Assembly: GCA_019348445.1 (NCBI GenBank)
Contig: JAHWJK010000025.1
Location: forward strand, 1-11,210
Direction of reading: 5' to 3'
DNA: 11,210 nt
Origin: Actinomycetota bacterium
GTDB lineage: Bacteria; Actinomycetota; CADDZG01; WHSQ01
A program made the position numbers and the translations under genes. Shown piece after piece: positions 1 through 5,888 of this stretch; the first letter of the stretch is position 1; the number at the start of each line of letters is the position of its first letter. Under the pieces are notes generated by a model, which did no database searches, was not told the origin of the DNA, and saw only the letters and a program-made list of their open reading frames with translations.

Positions 1-1278
1 GACGTCCTGGACGCGTACCATCTCGTCTCGCCCGGGACCAACCGACGCCCACGAGATCGGCGTTCCGACGAGCCCCTCCAGCGCGTCGAGATAAGCGCGT
101 GCTTCCTTCGGAAGATCGTCTACCGAACGAGCACCGGAGATCTCTTCCTTCCACCCGGGCAATTCCTCGAAGATCGGTCGGCACTTGTTGAAGATCGTTT
201 GGTTCGGCGGAAACTCGTCGTAGCGCTCGTTCCCGTATTCGTATCCGACACAGACTTTGATCCCGCCGAACGCCGACAGCACATCGAGCTTCGTGATGAC
301 AAGCTCCGTTAACGTGTTCAACCGTGCCGCGTAACGCGCGGCTACTGCGTCGAACCATCCACAGCGGCGTTTGCGGCCGGTCGTAGTCCCGTACTCGCGA
401 CCTACTTCGACGAGGATCTCGGCGTCCGCAGGATCCGCCTCCGACGGGAACGGGCCCGATCCGACGCGCGTGCAATAAGCCTTCGAGATCCCGATGATGC
501 GGTCGATGTCGCGAGGGCCGACGCCGGCGCCGGCGCATGCGCCGCCCGCGATGGGATTCGAGGACGTGACGAACGGGTACGTGCCGTGGTCGAGGTCGAG
601 CATCGTCGCCTGCGCTCCCTCGAAGAGAACGATCCCGTTTTCGTCGAGTGCTCGCTGTACCACCGGTGACGTATCGGTGATGTGCCGGGCGAGCCGCTCC
701 GCGTACCCGAGATACTCCTCTTCGATCTCTGCACGTTCGAGCGGCAGCCGGCCATAGACGCGCGTCAGCACGAGGTTCTTCTCTTTTAGTGCAACCTCGA
801 GCTTCTCGGAGAAGATCTTCGGATCGAGCAGGTCCTGGACGCGCAAACCAACGCGGGTCGCCTTGTCGGCATACGCGGGTCCGATACCTCGTTTGGTGGT
901 TCCGAGCCGGTTCTTTCCGAGGCGCCGTTCCGTTACTTTGTCGAGCTCGAGGTGGTACGGCATGATCAAGTGGGCGTTCCCGGATAGCAGCAGCCGTGAG
1001 ACGTCGACGTCGCGTTCGGCGAGCGCGTCCATCTCCTCCAAGAGAACCTGCGGGTTAACGACAACCCCTGGACCGATGACCGGCGTACAGTGTGGATACA
1101 GGACCCCGGTGGGAACGAGATGGAGCGCGTAACGTTGGCCGTCTACGACGATCGTGTGGCCGGCATTGTTTCCACCCTGATAGCGGACGACGAGATCGGT
1201 TTTCTCCGCGAGAAGGTCCGTGACCTTGCCCTTGCCCTCGTCGCCCCACTGCGTCCCGACGAGAACGATGCCCGGCAT
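1..1278 (-). CDS. purA: Adenylosuccinate synthetase, 3' end just outside window
   Basis: Catalyses the GTP-dependent joining of IMP and aspartate to adenylosuccinate, the first committed step from IMP to AMP, in the cytoplasm. I read 426 codons from an ATG at 1278 to the window edge with no stop. The N-terminal GTP/IMP loop GTQWGDEGKGK (residues 8-18) contains the catalytic Asp13. The motif QGGNNAGHT (34-42) contains the catalytic His41. Also visible are GTTKRGIGPAY (126-136), FEGAQ (219-223), the substrate loop TTTGRKRRCGWFD (298-310), KLDVL (330-334) and the terminal SVGPGRDE (412-419). Family members are about 427-432 residues, so only a few codons are missing. The start is supported by a GGTGGAG ribosome site five bases upstream and by the family N-terminus. 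All key residues are intact, so the enzyme should be active. It is divergent from the next gene and no operon partner is visible. Confidence 0.98.
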   Translation of the reverse strand, partial: MPGIVLVGTQWGDEGKGKVTDLLAEKTDLVVRYQGGNNAGHTIVVDGQRYALHLVPTGVLYPHCTPVIGPGVVVNPQVLLEEMDALAERDVDVSRLLLSGNAHLIMPYHLELDKVTERRLGKNRLGTTKRGIGPAYADKATRVGLRVQDLLDPKIFSEKLEVALKEKNLVLTRVYGRLPLERAEIEEEYLGYAERLARHITDTSPVVQRALDENGIVLFEGAQATMLDLDHGTYPFVTSSNPIAGGACAGAGVGPRDIDRIIGISKAYCTRVGSGPFPSEADPADAEILVEVGREYGTTTGRKRRCGWFDAVAARYAARLNTLTELVITKLDVLSAFGGIKVCVGYEYGNERYDEFPPNQTIFNKCRPIFEELPGWKEEISGARSVDDLPKEARAYLDALEGLVGTPISWASVGPGRDEMVRVQDV

Positions 1279-1283
1279 TAGCG

Positions 1284-1290
1284 CTCCACC
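1284..1290 (-). promoter_or_regulatory. Ribosome binding site of purA
   Basis: On the minus strand GGTGGAG lies five bases before the ATG at 1278. It fixes the purA start. Confidence 0.7.
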
Positions 1291-1328
1291 GGGGCGGTCA
1301 CCGCTCGATCCTGAACTTCACGTGGTCG

Positions 1329-1334
1329 ATTCTA
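1329..1334 (-). promoter_or_regulatory. Candidate -10 element for purA
   Basis: The minus strand reads TAGAAT inside a short AT-rich patch (TTTATAGAAT) of an otherwise GC-rich 146-bp divergent gap. It matches TANNNT and would give a 5' leader of roughly 40 bases. No good -35 hexamer is seen at the expected spacing, so this is tentative. I could not assign a matching promoter for the plus-strand gene. Confidence 0.35.
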
Positions 1335-1410
1335 TAAAGACGACCCTCTCGTTCTACCGATAACTGCCAAGCTCGATCACATCTTGTAGAACTTGTAACG
1401 GAGATCGAAA

Positions 1411-1416
1411 GAAAGG
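1411..1416 (+). promoter_or_regulatory. Ribosome binding site of the zinc-finger protein gene
   Basis: GAAAGG lies eight bases before the ATG at 1425. It is a moderate Shine-Dalgarno match at normal spacing. Confidence 0.5.
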
Positions 1417-1424
1417 TTCGACCG

Positions 1425-2099
1425 ATGGACGAAGAGCTCTACCGGCTGGTTTCTACGGGCCTGCTGGGTTTGATCGTCCTACTGTTGGTTCTCGTCATCG
1501 CGCGGCTGGGGAAGCTTCAGCACGACCGCGGTTCCGCCGCCCCAGAGCTATCTCGTGATGACACCGATGCGGACCAGACGGCCGCGACCCAGCGCGACGT
1601 CGTGGATCCGAGCGCGGCACCCCTGCCGGCCGGAGCCGAACAGGCGCTCGCCGACTCAGAGGGCGGGGGAGACGAAGGTCCCTACGAACGAGATGGCAGG
1701 TGGTGGTACCGGCAGGACGGCGATCTCCTCGTCTACGACGAGCGGCTCGAGCAGTGGGTCGACCCGAACGCGACCGAGCAGCCGGCAAAAGAAGGTGCGG
1801 CGGCCGAGCCGCGAGATGCGGGCGAGCGCGCCACTCCGGAGACCGTCGGAGTCGCGGTCTCCGATGGCCCCTCGGACGACGCCGAGCCGCACCCCCTGGA
1901 CGAGGCGCGTGGTTGGGACACGACTCCGGTGACGGATGCTCCCGTCCCCGAACCGGTTTCTCCTCCACAACCGATGACGGAACCACCTGCCGAGCCGGAT
2001 GCGATGGACGTCGGCATGCACTGGAAGTGCCCTGCATGCGGCGTGATCAACGGCTCGACGGCAACTACGTGCCGGATGTGCTTCGCGGCACGTCCCTGA
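1425..2099 (+). CDS. Membrane-anchored acidic protein with C-terminal RanBP2-type zinc finger
   Basis: A 224-residue protein of unknown function. A short N-terminus is followed by one hydrophobic helix (about residues 9-27), probably a signal anchor. A long low-complexity Asp/Glu/Ala/Pro-rich stretch (about 35-195), likely disordered, follows. Within it is an aromatic block, GRWWYRQDGDLLVYDE then QW (91-111), resembling a short WW-like beta fold. The C-terminus (200-219) fits the RanBP2 zinc-finger spacing W-x-C-x2-C-x3-N-x6-C-x2-C exactly: Trp200, Cys202, Cys205, Asn209, Cys216, Cys219. In eukaryotes this fold binds single-stranded RNA or ubiquitin. Here the ligand is unknown, and a plain bacterial zinc ribbon is the alternative. 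Arg27 and Lys30 follow the helix, which suggests that the tail is cytoplasmic. The last 35 bases overlap the convergent gene 2065-2382. I am sure it is a gene but not of its role. Confidence 0.88.
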   Translation: MDEELYRLVSTGLLGLIVLLLVLVIARLGKLQHDRGSAAPELSRDDTDADQTAATQRDVVDPSAAPLPAGAEQALADSEGGGDEGPYERDGRWWYRQDGDLLVYDERLEQWVDPNATEQPAKEGAAAEPRDAGERATPETVGVAVSDGPSDDAEPHPLDEARGWDTTPVTDAPVPEPVSPPQPMTEPPAEPDAMDVGMHWKCPACGVINGSTATTCRMCFAARP

Positions 2100-2382
2100 T
2101 CCGCGCTGCGGCAAGACGTTCGAGGCGTCCCCCGATCACCGGGAACCTTGGGTTCCGACCGAACGCCGTCACGATGAGGAAGCCGAGCCACAAGAACGCA
2201 CCGGCAGCGAAGGCAAGCTGGACGGCGACCGCGGGGCCTAGGGCGGCCGCATAGAGCGCCACAGCCCACAGCAGACCAAGAAGGATCGCTTGCAACCCAT
2301 GAAAGCGCGTCCGCGCCGTGGTGCCCATGAGGTACGAGACCAACCCCGTCACCGGTAACAACAGATAAGCAAGCGCGGCCAT
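2065..2382 (-). CDS. Small Tic20/DUF4870-like membrane protein
   Basis: A 105-residue integral membrane protein with three hydrophobic segments (about 3-20, 30-50 and 53-74). Between the first two is RFHGLQA (26-32), resembling the RFH-x-Q motif of the DUF4870/Tic20-like family. The third is followed by a PVIGGRL segment (81-87), as in that family. Function in bacteria is not established. The assignment rests on motif and topology only. The ATG at 2382 is the only usual start before an upstream in-frame stop, and no clear Shine-Dalgarno site precedes it. The 3' end runs 35 bases into the convergent zinc-finger gene and covers the codons for that protein's last two cysteines. It lies 34 bp from, and divergent to, the thioredoxin-domain gene at 2417, so the two promoter regions must be very compact or overlap the genes. 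Confidence 0.82.
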   Translation of the reverse strand: MAALAYLLLPVTGLVSYLMGTTARTRFHGLQAILLGLLWAVALYAAALGPAVAVQLAFAAGAFLWLGFLIVTAFGRNPRFPVIGGRLERLAAARIRDVPRSTSGT

Positions 2383-2391
2383 CAGGATGCG

Positions 2392-2397
2392 AGCGTA
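2392..2397 (-). promoter_or_regulatory. Candidate -10 element of the DUF4870-like gene
   Basis: The minus strand reads TACGCT nine bases before the ATG at 2382. It matches TANNNT and would give a leaderless or nearly leaderless transcript, which fits the absence of a Shine-Dalgarno site. The pattern is short, so chance is possible. Confidence 0.3.
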
Positions 2398-2405
2398 GTG
2401 GGCTC

Positions 2406-2410
2406 AGGAG
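2406..2410 (+). promoter_or_regulatory. Ribosome binding site deciding the start of the thioredoxin-domain gene
   Basis: AGGAG lies six bases before ATG 2417 and nine before ATG 2420. It is 18 bases before ATG 2429, where the family's usual N-terminus begins. Spacing therefore favours one of the first two ATGs. Confidence 0.65.
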
Positions 2411-2416
2411 ACGGGC

Positions 2417-4429
2417 ATGATGGTCTTCATGGCTAACCTTCTGGCGAGCGAGACGAGTCCTTACCTCCTCCAACACAAGGACAACCCCGTGGAGTGGTAC
2501 CCGTGGGGTGAGGAAGCCCTCAAGCGGGCGCGGGACGAGGACAAGCCGATCCTGTTGTCGGTTGGTTATGCCGCGTGCCACTGGTGCCACGTCATGGAAC
2601 ACGAATCGTTCGAGGACGAAGCCACCGCGGAACTGATGAACGAGCACTTCGTGTGCATCAAGGTCGACCGTGAAGAACGGCCCGATATCGACGCGATCTA
2701 CATGGATGCCGTCCAGGCGATGACCGGCCACGGCGGATGGCCGATGACCGTCTTCCTCACCCCCGACGGACGACCATTCTTCGGGGGCACGTATTACCCG
2801 CCGGAAGACCGGCACGGACTCCCGTCATTCAAGAAACTGCTGATGGCGGTCGCGGAAACATGGCAACAGCGACGCACGGAGGTCGAGACCCAAGGAACGC
2901 GTCTGGCGGAGGCGCTCGATCCGTTATCGCGCTTGGAGCCGTCGAACGAGGTCATCACCGACCACCTCCTCGTCGCCGCTTACGAAACGCTGAAGCGGAG
3001 CTTTGATCCTCTATACGGAGGTTTCGGATCGGCGCCCAAGTTCCCGCAATCGATGACGCTCGATCTCTTGATGCGGATCGCAGAGCGCGGGTATCCCGAG
3101 GCCGACGAGATGGTGCACAAATCGCTGGACGCGATGGCGTCGGGGGGCATGTTCGACCAACTCGGTGGTGGTTTCTCGCGTTATTCCGTCGATAGGGAAT
3201 GGGTCGTTCCGCACTTCGAAAAGATGCTCTACGACAACGCATTGCTGATCCGCACGTATGCACGCGCATGGCTGCGAAGCGGGAACGACGCCTACGCGGA
3301 CGTCGTTCGAAGCACGGTCGACTGGCTCCTGCGTGAGATGCGAGACCCCGCCGGTGGGTTCTGGTCGTCGTTGGACGCGGACTCTGAAGGAGAGGAAGGC
3401 AAGTTCTACGTCTGGTCCCTCGACGAGTTCACCGACGCCGCCGGTGACGATGCCGACGCGGCGGTGCGGTATTGGGGCGTGACCGACCAGGGAAACTTCG
3501 AAGGCCACAACATCCCCGTCAGAAGCGGAGCCGACGTCGATCCCGCCGCGGTCGAACGAGCGCGGGCGGCACTTTTGGCGCGGCGTGACGAGCGGGTCCG
3601 GCCCGCTACCGACGACAAGGTTCTGACGTCGTGGAATGGGTTGATAGCCGCCGCGCTCGCAGAAGCAGGAAACATCTTCGGGCGCGCCGACTGGGTCGAC
3701 GTCGCGACGAGCGCGATGGAGTTCGTGTTCTCCACACTCGTCGTGGATGGTCGGATGATGCGGGCGTACCGGCACGGCGTCGTGAACCATCTCGGCTTCG
3801 CGGAGGACTACGCGTTGTCGCTCGAAGCCTGTCTCGCGCTCTACGAAGCAACGTTCGACCTTCGCTGGTTGGACCGAGCGCGGTGGGTCGCAGACGAAGC
3901 CGTTCGCCTGTTCCTCGACGAAGACAACGGCGGATTCTTCACCACCGGGACGGATGCCGAGAAACTCGTGACGCGATCGAAGGATCTGATCGACAACGCA
4001 GTGCCCGCCGCGAACTCGGTCTTCGCGCTCGAGCTCCAGCGGTTGGCCGCCTTCACCGGCGAGCGAGGTTACGAAGAGCGCGCCGTGGACATCCTGCGGC
4101 TGGTTCGCGATGCCGCAGCACGTTCACCTCTGGGGTTCACTCACCTACTCATGGCCGTCGATCTCTACACGTCCGAACTGAAGGAGATCGTGATCGTCGG
4201 ACCGCGACATGACGCCGGCACCCAGCAGCTTGTAGATGCGAGACGATCGCGTTACCTGCCGAACTCGATAACGCTCGTCGGACATCCAGAAGCAGATGCC
4301 GGCAAGGTCCCGTTGTTCCATGGCCGCGTTCTCGTCGACGGCCGACCAACTGCGTACGTCTGCAAGAGGGGAGAATGTCGACTCCCCGTGACGTCGCCGG
4401 AGAAACTCCTGGAGGAACTCGCCGCGTAG
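2417..4429 (+). CDS. Thioredoxin-domain protein, YyaL/SPATA20 (DUF255) family
   Basis: A 670-residue soluble protein of normal family length. The N-terminal thioredoxin-like domain (about 6-165) starts with the family signature LASETSPYLLQHKDNPVEWYPW. It has a CxxC motif, Cys54-His-Trp-Cys57, in GYAACHWCHVM, and a loop GGWPM (106-110) at the cis-proline position. The rest (about 180-650) is an alpha/alpha-barrel domain related to N-acylglucosamine 2-epimerases. It has the family blocks GGFGSAPKFP (201-210), GGMFDQLGGGFSRYSVD (243-259) and HFEKMLYDNA (266-275). A redox role is inferred from CxxC, but substrates are unknown across the family. No signal peptide is seen, so it is cytoplasmic. The gene stops nine bases before arfB, implying co-transcription. 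In mycobacteria, as I recall, a homologue lies beside mca, which is also in this window. Start: ATG 2417 by ribosome-site spacing; ATG 2429 would match the family N-terminus. Confidence 0.96.
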   Translation: MMVFMANLLASETSPYLLQHKDNPVEWYPWGEEALKRARDEDKPILLSVGYAACHWCHVMEHESFEDEATAELMNEHFVCIKVDREERPDIDAIYMDAVQAMTGHGGWPMTVFLTPDGRPFFGGTYYPPEDRHGLPSFKKLLMAVAETWQQRRTEVETQGTRLAEALDPLSRLEPSNEVITDHLLVAAYETLKRSFDPLYGGFGSAPKFPQSMTLDLLMRIAERGYPEADEMVHKSLDAMASGGMFDQLGGGFSRYSVDREWVVPHFEKMLYDNALLIRTYARAWLRSGNDAYADVVRSTVDWLLREMRDPAGGFWSSLDADSEGEEGKFYVWSLDEFTDAAGDDADAAVRYWGVTDQGNFEGHNIPVRSGADVDPAAVERARAALLARRDERVRPATDDKVLTSWNGLIAAALAEAGNIFGRADWVDVATSAMEFVFSTLVVDGRMMRAYRHGVVNHLGFAEDYALSLEACLALYEATFDLRWLDRARWVADEAVRLFLDEDNGGFFTTGTDAEKLVTRSKDLIDNAVPAANSVFALELQRLAAFTGERGYEERAVDILRLVRDAAARSPLGFTHLLMAVDLYTSELKEIVIVGPRHDAGTQQLVDARRSRYLPNSITLVGHPEADAGKVPLFHGRVLVDGRPTAYVCKRGECRLPVTSPEKLLEELAA

Positions 4430-4431
4430 GG
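4428..4431 (+). promoter_or_regulatory. Ribosome binding site of arfB, overlapping the upstream stop codon
   Basis: AGGG begins inside the TAG stop (4427-4429) of the preceding gene and lies seven bases before GTG 4439. This arrangement suggests translational coupling. Confidence 0.45.
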
Positions 4432-4438
4432 TTCACTC

Positions 4439-4867
4439 GTGGATGTCCGCGTGAACCGCAACGTGACTATTCCGAGCGATGAGTTGTCGTTCACGTTCAT
4501 GCCTTCGGGTGGACCGGGTGGGCAACACGCGAACCGGTCTTCTACGAAAGTAGTCCTCGAATGGAACGTGGCGTCATCACGAGCACTCGGGCCGCGTCAG
4601 AAACAGAAGGTTCAGGCGGCATTGAGGTCTCGCATCGATTCCTCGGGAATGATCAGGCTGTCGAGCGATCGATACCGTTCTCAGCTCAGGAACCGCGCCG
4701 ACGTCGTGAACCGGCTAGCGACTCTCGTGGCAACGGCACTGAGGCCCGTCAAGCCCAGGACTCCGACGGTCCCATCGGCATCGGCACGTGACCGACGCAT
4801 CAGGGAAAAGAAGCACCGCGGCGATATCAAGCGTGCTCGGCGGCGTCCCCATACCGAAGACGATTAG
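4439..4867 (+). CDS. arfB: Alternative ribosome-rescue peptidyl-tRNA hydrolase ArfB (YaeJ-type)
   Basis: Frees ribosomes stalled without a stop codon by hydrolysing peptidyl-tRNA. The 142-residue protein matches the family length of about 140. The release-factor motif PSGGPGGQHANR (22-33) has the catalytic GGQ at 27-29, close to its position in E. coli ArfB. Next come KVVLEWN (37-43) and a helical section. The C-terminus is a strongly basic tail (about 117-138, including REKKHRGDIKRARRRP) of the type that lies in the empty mRNA channel and senses stalled ribosomes. There is no stop-codon recognition domain, so it is not RF1 or RF2. The start is GTG 4439, with a second GTG at 4451 possible. 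It follows the thioredoxin-domain gene by nine bases. Its TAG stop overlaps the TAA stop of the convergent gene by four bases. Confidence 0.94.
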   Translation: MDVRVNRNVTIPSDELSFTFMPSGGPGGQHANRSSTKVVLEWNVASSRALGPRQKQKVQAALRSRIDSSGMIRLSSDRYRSQLRNRADVVNRLATLVATALRPVKPRTPTVPSASARDRRIREKKHRGDIKRARRRPHTEDD

Positions 4868-5841
4868 AAAGCGACCGGGAGTTCCTCGAAGCGTTCCGTA
4901 GCTCCGAACTCGAGATGAGCCGTTCCCCTCGAGGTCAGCGACCCGTCGTGGACCCAGCCGTTCCCGGACCGCCTGTACACCTCGACGGCTAGATCGCCGA
5001 TCTCAGAATTCGCGCAGTAGCGCGGCGTTCCGTCGGGGTCCACATACGTGATCTGGACGAAATCATCGATCGAGGCGCGCGCGGCTCCGACGATCTTCCA
5101 TCGGTCGGTCCGAGCAGTGAAGGCCCACGTCGGTAGCGTGTAACGACTCTTCGCGAGTAGAGCCCACCGAAGTTCGTTGAACTCCAGGTCGTCAGCCTTG
5201 TAGCGCAGATAGAGGAACGTCGTGGTCGGCCGCAGCGGCCCGAGCGGCGCCTTCGCCGCAACTCCTTCGAAGACCGCATCTCCTTCCGCGAAATCAGAAC
5301 AATGCGCCCATGCCCACGTGAACGGATGACGCTTTCCCCACCGGTGTGATTGACAACCCGGCTCGTCGTCGAAGGCCAGCGTTTCGCCATCGATAGTGAC
5401 GCTGCCACGGAACGGAACGGACAGGTTCGGCGAACACACCGCCGAGACGGCACGTTCGCCGCGTCTTCGTATCCGCGCAGGGAGATGGTGAAAACAGCGG
5501 TCTGCGGGATCGAGATCCAACGACCATTCCAACATTCGTTCTCCGCGAGCGACGGCGCCTTCTAGGTGCGTCTCCGATAGCCACGCGTCGCCGATGCGGA
5601 CGAGGGCACCTTCGTCGCGCCCATTCGGTGCGCCGAGGCGGTCGATGCCGAACCGTTGCTTGCCCGCGAAATTCCGTTTGCGGTCGGGATCGAAGACGAA
5701 CCCCCACAGCTCACAGAACGCGGGAGCATGCGTCGGCGCCGTAAGCGTGTATCGGAACCACACGCCACAACCGGTCGCGCGATGGATCGCGGTTGCATAC
5801 CAGACCTCCATGAACCCGGAGGTACGCCTGTCCCACCGCAT
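4864..5841 (-). CDS. CrtC/tocopherol-cyclase-like calycin (AttH-type lipocalin) protein
   Basis: I read 325 residues from ATG 5841. The sequence is rich in beta-strand patterns and aromatic residues, with no signal peptide or membrane helix. It resembles the double-barrel calycin superfamily that includes carotenoid 1,2-hydratase (CrtC), AttH and tocopherol cyclase. The typical elements are the N-terminal GFMEVWY (9-15), VWFRYTL (27-33) and ELWGFVFD (44-51), and the central block PGCQSHRWGKRHPFTWAWAH (161-180). Members act on or bind isoprenoid or lipid molecules, but the substrate here cannot be named. The family call is from memory of its motifs and is moderate. It follows the glycosyltransferase gene by 47 bp on the same strand. 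GTG 5877 (337 residues, 11 bp gap) is an alternative start; neither has a strong ribosome site. I prefer ATG 5841 because homologous N-termini begin near this point. Confidence 0.85.
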   Translation of the reverse strand: MRWDRRTSGFMEVWYATAIHRATGCGVWFRYTLTAPTHAPAFCELWGFVFDPDRKRNFAGKQRFGIDRLGAPNGRDEGALVRIGDAWLSETHLEGAVARGERMLEWSLDLDPADRCFHHLPARIRRRGERAVSAVCSPNLSVPFRGSVTIDGETLAFDDEPGCQSHRWGKRHPFTWAWAHCSDFAEGDAVFEGVAAKAPLGPLRPTTTFLYLRYKADDLEFNELRWALLAKSRYTLPTWAFTARTDRWKIVGAARASIDDFVQITYVDPDGTPRYCANSEIGDLAVEVYRRSGNGWVHDGSLTSRGTAHLEFGATERFEELPVAF

Positions 5842-5888
5842 CCTGTTCTCGTTGCCGTCGCGCGTGAACGTGCCCACAGGTGATGAGG

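Noticed and set aside
1279..1424. Riboswitch or small RNA upstream of purA
   Set aside because: The 146-bp gap has no recognisable purine-riboswitch core or strong stem-loop; only a possible -10 and ribosome sites are seen.
1733..2815. Long minus-strand open frame of 360 codons
   Set aside because: It lies opposite the conserved thioredoxin-domain gene, the zinc-finger gene and the DUF4870-like gene, has low-complexity composition and matches no family. It is a GC-driven antisense frame.
3011..3790. Minus-strand open frame of 259 codons
   Set aside because: It is antisense to the barrel domain of the thioredoxin-domain protein, with no ribosome site and no motif.
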